39,003 nucleotides of DNA from a virus. Positions 23,277 through 28,514 of this stretch are shown piece by piece (the stretch's first letter is position 1; the number at the start of each line of letters is the position of its first letter). The stretch is from the IMG/VR virus record IMGVR_UViG_3300032285_001348, positions 1 through 39,003 of that record; one strand, given 5' to 3'. The notes under the pieces are model-generated. The model saw only the letters and a list, made by a program, of their open reading frames with translations, was not told where the DNA came from and did not search any database. A program made the translations under genes and the position numbers.

Positions 23277-23524
23277 GCCAGACCCCCTTTCCACACCGAA
23301 CCGAGATCCGCCCAGGTTTTCCACGATTCGACGATATGAGTGCCGTAACGCGGTTTGGTCGTGCGGATATTGACGCGGATCATTTCAGACCGTTGACGTG
23401 CAACACGCTGAACTTGTTCAGCCTGTTCAATCGTGTCGCATTCAACGATCATTTTGTTAATGCGATCGGAGGCATAGCCCCAGCCCGACATAAATTTATC
23501 AGTCATCGTGACATAGAGTTTCAT
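23273..23524 (-). CDS. Conserved small phage protein, function unknown
   Basis: The protein has 83 aa with the segments MTDKFMSGWGYASDRINKMI, VECDTIEQAEQVQRVARQRS and MIRVNIRTTKPRYGTHIVES. I recall this order of motifs (FMSGWG, a C-D-T turn, a helix, then the strand with TTKP) in many phage proteins with no known function. Its leader has a full copy of the repeat (23534-23559) with GGAG nine bases before the ATG. It overlaps the next gene by 4 bases (GTGA). Confidence 0.7.
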   Translation of the reverse strand: MKLYVTMTDKFMSGWGYASDRINKMIVECDTIEQAEQVQRVARQRSEMIRVNIRTTKPRYGTHIVESWKTWADLGSVWKGGLA

Positions 23525-23551
23525 GGTTTCATGCTCCAGTGGGTTACAGGG

Positions 23552-23815
23552 TTACAGGGAAAGGTACTTTTTCTCAGCCCGACGCATGGCACGATATTCG
23601 CGTCGAATCAGGTCGATCAAGGGTGCACTGCCACCCCAAATCAACGTAGGGCCACGGCACTCCAGTCGTTCGCACACTTGGGCACCGTCGTCAAAGCGCA
23701 CATACCCGCCGCTGCGGGGTGCGAACACTTCGAACTCGATGGGGGTGCCATCGAGTCGGTGGGGATAGCGCACCAAGGCGCGATTGTGTTCTAGGTGCTT
23801 AAAGTAAGCTCGCAT
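23552..23815 (-). CDS. Small accessory protein, function unknown
   Basis: The protein has 87 aa, mixed alpha/beta with a basic C-terminal helix (LIDLIRREYRAMRRAEKKYL). The middle (PRSGGYVRFDDGAQVCERLE) is beta-like. GGGAGG lies 8 bases before the ATG and comes from the end of the upstream gene. Its last Leu codon and stop (CTGTAA) lie in the repeat that leads the next gene. No family recognised. Confidence 0.6.
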   Translation of the reverse strand: MRAYFKHLEHNRALVRYPHRLDGTPIEFEVFAPRSGGYVRFDDGAQVCERLECRGPTLIWGGSAPLIDLIRREYRAMRRAEKKYLSL

Positions 23816-23818
23816 GAT

Positions 23819-23962
23819 TCAAGCCTCCCAGATGGCGTAGTTTTTGGGCATCCGTTGAATTCCGTGCTGGGCACGGAATCGGGAAACAGCATCCCGCTTA
23901 TTTGTGCCGTAAATGGTCATGGTGTAAACCCAACCGGGAATGTGAATAGCAAACGATCGCAT
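23819..23962 (-). CDS. 47-aa conserved small phage protein
   Basis: The protein has 47 aa: a strand (FAIHIPGWVYTMTIYGTNKR), a helix (DAVSRFRAQHG) and a final RMPKNYAIWEA. I recall similar strand-helix-strand small proteins with an RxP...W end in other phages, with no function. The ATG follows the full leader repeat (GGAG plus 8 bases). The stop codon lies 3 bases before the start of the 87-aa gene, for which this gene supplies the ribosome site. Confidence 0.7.
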   Translation of the reverse strand: MRSFAIHIPGWVYTMTIYGTNKRDAVSRFRAQHGIQRMPKNYAIWEA

Positions 23963-23980
23963 AATATGTGCTCCAGTGGG

Positions 23981-24130
23981 TTACAGGGTGAACAGGAACA
24001 GAATGAAAGCGTACAGGGCGAGTGCTGCGACGACAGCACCCAGGACGACTTGAAGGGTGCTGGGTTCGCGTCTAGCCCGCTCGATGGGTTCGGGGTGTAG
24101 ATCGACGTAGGTGAGACGGTGACGGGACAT
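23981..24130 (-). CDS. 49-aa tail-anchored membrane microprotein
   Basis: The protein has 49 aa. Residues 1-25 are polar and basic (MSRHRLTYVDLHPEPIERAR), and residues about 26-48 form one membrane helix (LQVVLGAVVAALALYAFILF) that runs to the C-terminus. It has the leader repeat (24139-24151) with GGAG 8 bases before the ATG. Its last codons CTG-TAA are part of the leader repeat of the next gene, so gene and repeat are joined without a gap. Confidence 0.7.
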   Translation of the reverse strand: MSRHRLTYVDLHPEPIERARREPSTLQVVLGAVVAALALYAFILFLFTL

Positions 24131-24160
24131 GGTAGGTGCTCCAGTGGGTTAGGGTTAAAT

Positions 24161-24182
24161 GGCCCAGGGTTGACCCTAGGCC
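24161..24182 (-). terminator. Terminator-like hairpin
   Basis: GGCCCAGGGT and ACCCTAGGCC form a 10-bp stem with one wobble pair. On the minus strand it lies just after the 113-aa gene and is followed by ATTTAA. It could end or slow transcription between the 113-aa gene and the 49-aa gene. Confidence 0.5.
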
Positions 24183-24191
24183 AGGCGAAAC

Positions 24192-24533
24192 TTAATCGAC
24201 GGCCTTGACGTATCCGTCAGCGTCAATGACAACACGGCTGCCGTCGAAAAACTCGTAAACACCATCTGCGACGAGTTCAAAGCGCTCGTGTTCGGAATAG
24301 AAAAAGTCTTCGGGTGTAACGTGCAAGTGCCCATTGATGTATTTATCAGCGATTGTACCGACCCGAAACTCAGATCCGCTCACATAGATCAGCGAACCAT
24401 CAAAGAGCTCGTAGACAGTCGCCTCCCCGTCCCAGTCTTGAACGAGTGAGCACGAGTGATGATCGGCGAGTCGCTGGGCTTGTGCTTTAGCGCCATGCTC
24501 GTACAGCGCGACAATGTTTTCTGCTTGGGACAT
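24192..24533 (-). CDS. Small acidic accessory protein, function unknown
   Basis: The protein has 113 aa and is acidic. An N-terminal helix (AENIVALYEHGAKAQAQRLA) is followed by two related beta units: ATVYELFDGSLIYVSGSEF at about 38-56 and DGVYEFFDGSRVVIDADGY at about 90-108. Both carry the pattern Y-E-L/F-F-D-G-S, so the second half looks like an internal duplication. It has the leader repeat with GGAG 8 bases before the ATG. No known family. Confidence 0.65.
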   Translation of the reverse strand: MSQAENIVALYEHGAKAQAQRLADHHSCSLVQDWDGEATVYELFDGSLIYVSGSEFRVGTIADKYINGHLHVTPEDFFYSEHERFELVADGVYEFFDGSRVVIDADGYVKAVD

Positions 24534-24581
24534 AGTAAGTGCTCCAGTGGGTTAACGATTACAGGGACGAGTAACTATAGA

Positions 24582-24650
24582 TCAATCACCCGCTGGGTGA
24601 TTGAATTTGTTTCTATGGACAGGCCAGGCCTCATAGGGAAATCCTATGGG
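24582..24650. other. Structured intergenic region with nested hairpins
   Basis: TCAATCACCC-GCT-GGGTGATTGA (24582-24604) is a perfect 10-bp hairpin whose centre is a copy of the ACCC-N3-GGGT palindrome. A second set follows: CTATG (24613-24617) can pair with CATAG (24632-24636), which can also pair with CCTATG (24643-24648), so two folds compete. A short AGGCC-A-GGCCT palindrome lies between. It separates the 70-aa gene from the 113-aa gene, and could act as an attenuator or terminator. Confidence 0.6.
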
Positions 24651-24665
24651 CCCAGGTTTTGCCAA

Positions 24666-24878
24666 TCAGCCGAAATAGAGGACATCGACTTGATGCGTCG
24701 CGGCTTGAATGACTCCAACGATTTCGCACGAGTCGCAGTCGGGCATGAGTCGGATGAGATCGTCCGCTGCGCGGATGACTCGCAGACAATCAATAGCGCA
24801 CCCATCGGTTTCGTCCATTCCCAGAATGTCGCTATCAAAGTGCATCCACCGCGAAGAGAGGATTTCGGAAAGTTTCAT
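24666..24878 (-). CDS. Small accessory protein, function unknown
   Basis: The protein has 70 aa. The ATG at 24878 is preferred because the leader-repeat core TGGAGCAC lies 8 bases upstream; a longer frame to 24920 would ignore it. The sequence is acidic and mixed (ILGMDETDGCAIDCLRVIRA, LIRLMPDCDSCEIVGVIQAA), with three cysteines and no classic metal motif. No family recognised. Confidence 0.6.
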   Translation of the reverse strand: MKLSEILSSRWMHFDSDILGMDETDGCAIDCLRVIRAADDLIRLMPDCDSCEIVGVIQAATHQVDVLYFG

Positions 24879-24946
24879 AGTGTGTGCTCCAGTTTCTGCG
24901 GGATTCGCATTCCAATGCACCCATCGAAAGGTGCATCAGAATGGAA

Positions 24947-25132
24947 TCAGACAATGAAGTCGGGATGATTTGTGACTTCGAAGATTTCAGCCCAGCGCAT
25001 CAATTGAACACGCGAGGTTTTGGTGCGGGCTGCGCGGATCAGCGCGGAAAGGCCGCGAGCTACAACGTCTTTCATGTTTCCCGCGTTGTATTGGGAAAGG
25101 TTTGTGACTTCGCGGATTTCGGATTTAGTCAT
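24947..25132 (-). CDS. Small helical accessory protein, function unknown
   Basis: The protein has 61 aa, basic and helical (TKSEIREVTNLSQYNAGNMK, VVARGLSALIRAARTKTSRV). It could be a small nucleic-acid-binding protein, but no motif is clear. The leader repeat with GGAG 8 bases before the ATG supports expression. The following 68 bases before the 70-aa gene are non-coding. Confidence 0.6.
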   Translation of the reverse strand: MTKSEIREVTNLSQYNAGNMKDVVARGLSALIRAARTKTSRVQLMRWAEIFEVTNHPDFIV

Positions 25133-25175
25133 GATGAGTGCTCCAATGGGTTAACGATTACAGGGGCGGGGTGAA

Positions 25176-25424
25176 TCAGTAGCCGAACATCCAGATGGGC
25201 AGGGCTTGTTTGCGAATCAGGCTGGCACGGGTTTTGGGGTGAAGGAACGCCACATCCATCCACTTGTAGTGCGCTTCGATGGCGACATCGTGGGCGAGCA
25301 TGGCATCTTGGGCGAGCTTGTCGGCGCCGCCGAAAGTGGAGGCCATCAGAGCGTGGCGGGCGAGGGCGAGCTTCGCAGCATGGCGAGCTGCTTCTGCTTT
25401 GGTGAGGCATTCGGTTTTGGTCAT
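25176..25424 (-). CDS. Small helical accessory protein, first gene of the cluster
   Basis: The protein has 82 aa and is rich in Ala, with long helices (CLTKAEAARHAAKLALARHA, GADKLAQDAMLAHDVAIEAH) and a C-terminal basic segment with WMFGY. It starts five bases after the GGAG of a leader-repeat copy (25430-25440), a shorter distance than elsewhere. It is the first gene after the promoter at 25458-25485, so it should be the most strongly expressed early product. No family recognised. Confidence 0.65.
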   Translation of the reverse strand: MTKTECLTKAEAARHAAKLALARHALMASTFGGADKLAQDAMLAHDVAIEAHYKWMDVAFLHPKTRASLIRKQALPIWMFGY

Positions 25425-25457
25425 CAGTGCTCCAGTAGGTGCGTTGTTGAAGTCTCA

Positions 25458-25485
25458 ATGATACCCAGTGGGTTGCACGAGTCAA
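25458..25485 (-). promoter_or_regulatory. Strong candidate promoter for the accessory cluster with an embedded operator
   Basis: On the minus strand TTGACT (25485-25480) and TATCAT (25463-25458) stand 16 bases apart, each matching the sigma70 consensus at 5 of 6 positions. The spacer holds ACCCACTGGGT (25473-25463), a copy of the repeated palindrome, so a protein bound there would block RNA polymerase. The first start codon, 25424, is 34 bases downstream of the -10 box. Confidence 0.7.
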
Positions 25486-25985
25486 GAAATCAATTCCAAT
25501 CAAACCCAGCGGGTCAATAGGAATTCTCTATCCCACTGGGTCTAGTGCGTTGGGGGTGTGACAACTGCACTAGCGGCGAGGGGTAGGGTTTTGAGATTCT
25601 GAAAAATCTGTGCTTTTCAAAAAAGTCGTGGGACAAACCTAGAACCCGCGGAAGCCGGTTGTCACACTCGCCGCCCTGAACCCACTGGAGTCGTTCCAGC
25701 GGGTCAATAGCACCCGCTGGGTCAATGGTTCACTTACCCGCTGGGTTCCCGAGTACCCGCTGGGTTGAGTGCTCATCCGCTGCGTTGCACCACGACCCAG
25801 CGGGTTTCCGTTGTGCGTTGCACCACGACCCAGCGGGTTTCCGTTGTGCGTTGCACCACGGCCTGGGGCGACCTGGATTCCCTGGCCGACGGGGGCCGGG
25901 TAGGGCCGGCGCAACTGGCCTGCGGCTACGGTGGCACCACGAACCATTTTTTAAATTTTTCAAAATAAGCAGTTACCCACCGGGT
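25463..25985. repeat. Array of ACCC-N3-GGGT palindromes
   Basis: Copies of ACCC-N3-GGGT (spacers AGT, AGC, GCT or ACC) are at 25463-25473, 25504-25514, 25712-25722, 25736-25746, 25755-25765, 25795-25805, 25828-25838 and 25975-25985. One-base variants are at 25531-25541 (TCCC), and weaker ones at 25694-25704 and 25775-25785. Another full copy is at 24588-24598. The flank GGGTCAAT is kept at three sites. The arms are short but the repeat count and the clustering in a non-coding region are far above chance. Confidence 0.85.
25781..25860. repeat. 33-bp tandem repeat, two and a half copies
   Basis: The unit at 25781-25813, beginning TGCGTTGCACCACGACCCAG, is repeated exactly at 25814-25846, and a third, diverging copy begins at 25847. 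Each full unit carries one ACCCAGCGGGT palindrome. Confidence 0.9.
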
Positions 25986-26038
25986 TCCGAAATCCCATTA
26001 ACACACCGCCGGTCAGTTATGCTAGGATCAGTGCCACT

Positions 26039-26572
26039 ATGGAAAAGCCCATCGCACAATCCATAGGCGCAGATGTATCGCTGCCAGACTGGCTTACTGC
26101 CGGTGACCCTGCGCCTATCAAGCCCTCTCGGGAGGCTAGAGTGCTTGTGTTTCAACAGTTTGAGACTGTCTTCCCTCGCGTGATTGACCTGATCGCATCG
26201 GGCTACACGCTGACCAGCGCGGTCAAGGAAGTGCCCTACGGGATTGATCTCGGAGCGTTCACCCGCTGGATCAAAAAAGACCCCACGCGCAACGAGTTGT
26301 ACAAAGAGGCCAAGGAGATCCGCACCGAGGCCTGGGCGGGTAAGGTCATCGAACACGCCACCGCTGAGGACTCGTTTGAGGATGTAGCGCGATCCAAGCT
26401 GATCGTCGATGCCTACAAGTGGCTGATGGCTGCGGACAATCGCAAGACTTACGGCCAATCGACCCAGATCGAGTTGGGTGGGCAGATTAGTATCTTGGGA
26501 GCGTTGGCTGCGGCTAACGAGCGCACACTCGAACTGGTTGAGGATGTGACACCTCGCCTTGAAAACGACTAA
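26039..26572 (+). CDS. Terminase small subunit
   Basis: The protein has 177 aa. Residues about 55-80 (IASGYTLTSAVKEVPYGIDL, then GAFTRWIKKD) form the helix-turn-helix that recognises the packaging site, followed by a long helix (YKEAKEIRTEAWAGKVIEHA) for ring assembly and a C-terminal helix ending in charged residues that contact the large subunit. This order and the place directly before the large subunit (TAATG overlap) are typical. AGGA lies 11 bases upstream. It is the first late gene on the plus strand after the control region. Confidence 0.82.
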   Translation: MEKPIAQSIGADVSLPDWLTAGDPAPIKPSREARVLVFQQFETVFPRVIDLIASGYTLTSAVKEVPYGIDLGAFTRWIKKDPTRNELYKEAKEIRTEAWAGKVIEHATAEDSFEDVARSKLIVDAYKWLMAADNRKTYGQSTQIELGGQISILGALAAANERTLELVEDVTPRLEND

Positions 26573-28113
26573 TGCAAAAACTCAGATACAGCGCAGAAGA
26601 AGAGCAACTGTTGATGGCGCAGTTGTGGTCTGCTCAGATTAAAGATGACCCAGAGGCTTTTGTATTGTTCTGTTTCCCGTGGGGGCAGGCCAACACACCA
26701 CTAGAGCGATTCAAAGGGCCGCGTAAATGGCAAAGAGAAACTCTTCGGGACATCAGGGATTTCATTCGTGAGAATCGAGACAAGTTGTCGCAAGAGGCGC
26801 TGATCGACGCGATGCGGCAAGCCGTGTCGTCTGGCCGGGGTGTGGGGAAGTCGGCACTGGTTAGCTGGCTCATCCTGTGGATGCTGACAACTCGGATCGG
26901 TAGCTCCGTCATCGTGTCGGCTAACAGCGAGGCGCAGCTTAGAAAAGTCACTTGGGGTGAGTTGACTAAGTGGGCCACCATGAGCCTGAACGCTCATTGG
27001 TGGGAGCCGACGGCTACGAGCCTTCAGCCCGCGCAGTGGCTATCCGAACTCGTCGAGCGTGACCTCAAGAAGGGCACCCGGTACTGGGGCGCTGAGGGGA
27101 AGCTCTGGAGCGAGGAAAATCCTGACGCCTATGCCGGTGTGCACAACATGGACGGCATGATGGTGATTTTCGATGAGGCGTCGGGTATCCCGGATAGCAT
27201 CTGGTCAGTGGCTGCGGGCTTCTTTACAGAGAACATTTTGGATCGGTATTGGCTGGCGTTCAGTAACGGTCGGCGAAACACCGGGTACTTCTACGAGGCG
27301 GTGGACGGGTCAAAGCGGGATTTCTGGCGGTCAAAGAAGATTGACGCTCGGCAGGTCGAGGGCACCGACAAGTCGATCTACCAGCAGATCATCGAGGAGT
27401 ACGGCGAGGACAGCGACGAGGCTCGCGTCGAGGTCTATGGGGACTTCCCCAAAAGCGGGGCTGACCAGTTCATCGGGCCGTATCTGGTCGATGACGCCAT
27501 GAAGCGGCCCAAGTACAAAGACCCGTCAGCACCCATCGTCGTTGGCGTTGACCCCGCTCGCGGGGGTATGGACTCGACCGTGATCGTGGTGCGCCAAGGG
27601 CGTGACATCGTGGCGATCAAACGCTACAAGGGGGACGACACCATGACCACCGTGGGTAACGTCATCGACACCATTGAGGAGTACCGCCCCGCGCTGACCG
27701 TAATCGACGAGGGTGGGCTGGGCTATGGGATCCTTGACAGACTGACCGAGCAGAAGTACAAAGTGCGCGGTGTCAACTTTGGCTGGAAAGCGAAAAACCC
27801 GGTCATGTGGGGTAACAAGCGAGCCGAGATGTGGGGAGCCATGCGAGACTGGCTCAAGACGGCCAGCTTGCCCCAGGACAGAATGCTCAAAGCCGATCTA
27901 GTTGGGCCGATGAAGAAGCCCAACTCGGCAGGCACTATCTTTCTTGAGGGGAAAAAGGAAATGAAGGCTCGCGGACTGGCCTCGCCCGATGCGGCAGACG
28001 CCTTGGCCGCGACTTTTGCGTTTCCTGTGGCCCACCGCGAGTACAATGATCGAGCAACCCGGCGCGTAAATGCTCAATCGAGTAGCGCCATAACATCTTG
28101 GATGGGATCGTAA
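26572..28113 (+). CDS. terL: Terminase large subunit
   Basis: The protein has 513 aa. The packaging ATPase has Walker A GRGVGKS (88-94, Lys93) and Walker B MMVIFDEAS (Asp201-Glu202). The nuclease domain shows VGVDPARGGMDST (Asp327, Asp334), VIDEGGLG (Asp379) and SPDAADALAA (Asp473, Asp476), the acidic set of the RNase H-like fold. Length and order match P22 gp2-type headful terminases. It uses the small subunit to choose DNA, then cuts and pumps it into the portal. It is followed without a gap by the small basic protein gene. Confidence 0.95.
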   Translation: MQKLRYSAEEEQLLMAQLWSAQIKDDPEAFVLFCFPWGQANTPLERFKGPRKWQRETLRDIRDFIRENRDKLSQEALIDAMRQAVSSGRGVGKSALVSWLILWMLTTRIGSSVIVSANSEAQLRKVTWGELTKWATMSLNAHWWEPTATSLQPAQWLSELVERDLKKGTRYWGAEGKLWSEENPDAYAGVHNMDGMMVIFDEASGIPDSIWSVAAGFFTENILDRYWLAFSNGRRNTGYFYEAVDGSKRDFWRSKKIDARQVEGTDKSIYQQIIEEYGEDSDEARVEVYGDFPKSGADQFIGPYLVDDAMKRPKYKDPSAPIVVGVDPARGGMDSTVIVVRQGRDIVAIKRYKGDDTMTTVGNVIDTIEEYRPALTVIDEGGLGYGILDRLTEQKYKVRGVNFGWKAKNPVMWGNKRAEMWGAMRDWLKTASLPQDRMLKADLVGPMKKPNSAGTIFLEGKKEMKARGLASPDAADALAATFAFPVAHREYNDRATRRVNAQSSSAITSWMGS

Positions 28114-28269
28114 ATGCCTTTGATGAAGTCCACCTCTTCAAACGCCTTCCGCAAAAACGTCAAAGCCGAGGTAAATGCGGGTAAACCCGTAAAACAGGCT
28201 GTTGCCATCGCGTATTCCGTCAAACGTCAAGCGGCGGCTAAAACCCCCGCTGCCAAGCCCAAAAAATGA
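28114..28269 (+). CDS. Small basic conserved phage protein
   Basis: The protein has 51 aa and is strongly basic. The segment NAFRKNVKAEVNAGKPVKQA followed by AIAYSVKRQAAAKTP is the mark of a small protein found next to terminase or portal genes in many phages. The start codon directly follows the terminase stop, and the end overlaps the GroES-like gene by 4 bases (ATGA). It may bind DNA, but no function is established. Confidence 0.8.
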   Translation: MPLMKSTSSNAFRKNVKAEVNAGKPVKQAVAIAYSVKRQAAAKTPAAKPKK

Positions 28270-28514
28270 CTCTGCAAGCCCTCCAAGACTGCCTCATCGT
28301 CCGTCCCGATCTGGAAAAACACGAGCTTTTTGTCCTTTTGCGACAAAAACAAACGGGTGAAGGCACAGTTATCTCTGTCGGCCCAAGCGCAGAGGACGTA
28401 CAGGTAGGCGATCGGGTACTATTTGGTGATTCCATTGGTCAAGACCTAAAATGGGAAGGGCAAGACCTTCTCGTGATGCGAGAGGGTCATATCCTCGGAG
28501 TATTTAGCGAATGA
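28266..28514 (+). CDS. GroES-like co-chaperonin (Cpn10 family)
   Basis: The protein has 82 aa. QALQDCLIVRPD is the first strand, EGTVISVGP and DVQVGDRVLFGD are the barrel core of GroES, and ILGVFSE ends it, as in bacterial GroES. The mobile loop that binds GroEL (about 14-31) is EKHELFVLLRQKQTG, unlike the usual GGIVLT tripeptide but still hydrophobic in the centre. By analogy with T4 gp31, it may replace host GroES to help fold the coat or portal. It is shorter than host GroES (about 95 aa) but complete in its core. Confidence 0.8.
   Translation: MTLQALQDCLIVRPDLEKHELFVLLRQKQTGEGTVISVGPSAEDVQVGDRVLFGDSIGQDLKWEGQDLLVMREGHILGVFSE

Larger units (their letters stand above)
23534..25440 (-). repeat. 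Start-associated leader repeat family (core CCCACTGGAGCAC)
   Basis: On the minus strand, copies stand just before the start codons at 25424, 25132, 24878, 24533, 24130, 23962 and 23524; TGGAGCAC is exact in the first six and TGGAGCAT in the last. GGAG is the ribosome site, 8 bases from the ATG in five of them. Upstream of the core, TAACCC is kept in five copies and CCTGTAA in several, including two with the extra TAATCGTTAACCC. Weaker copies precede 22840 and 22462. Position, spacing and length resemble the start-associated sequences of cluster K mycobacteriophages. Confidence 0.85.
25441..26038. promoter_or_regulatory. Main intergenic control region, candidate origin
   Basis: No gene is supported in these 598 bases between the divergent accessory (minus) and late (plus) transcription units. 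Besides the palindrome array there are inverted repeats CTAGTGC/GCACTAG (25542-25548, 25567-25573) and GTGTGACAAC/GTTGTCACAC (25556-25565, 25658-25667), which enclose an AT-rich stretch (25590-25625). A second AT-rich block, TTTTTTAAATTTTTCAAAAT, lies at 25948-25967, about 70 bases before the terminase gene. Iterated sites, palindromes and an AT-rich core are usual in replication origins and early/late control regions; which it is here is not settled by the sequence. Confidence 0.6.

Noticed and set aside
25781-25860. Possible CRISPR array
   Set aside because: The 33-bp units are directly adjacent with no spacers, and only two full copies exist.
25639-25963. Repetitive open frames rich in GRGATHNGNP or CALHHDPAGF
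   Set aside because: They are translations of the 33-bp repeat and palindrome array in non-coding DNA; no ribosome site and frames on both strands are equally open.
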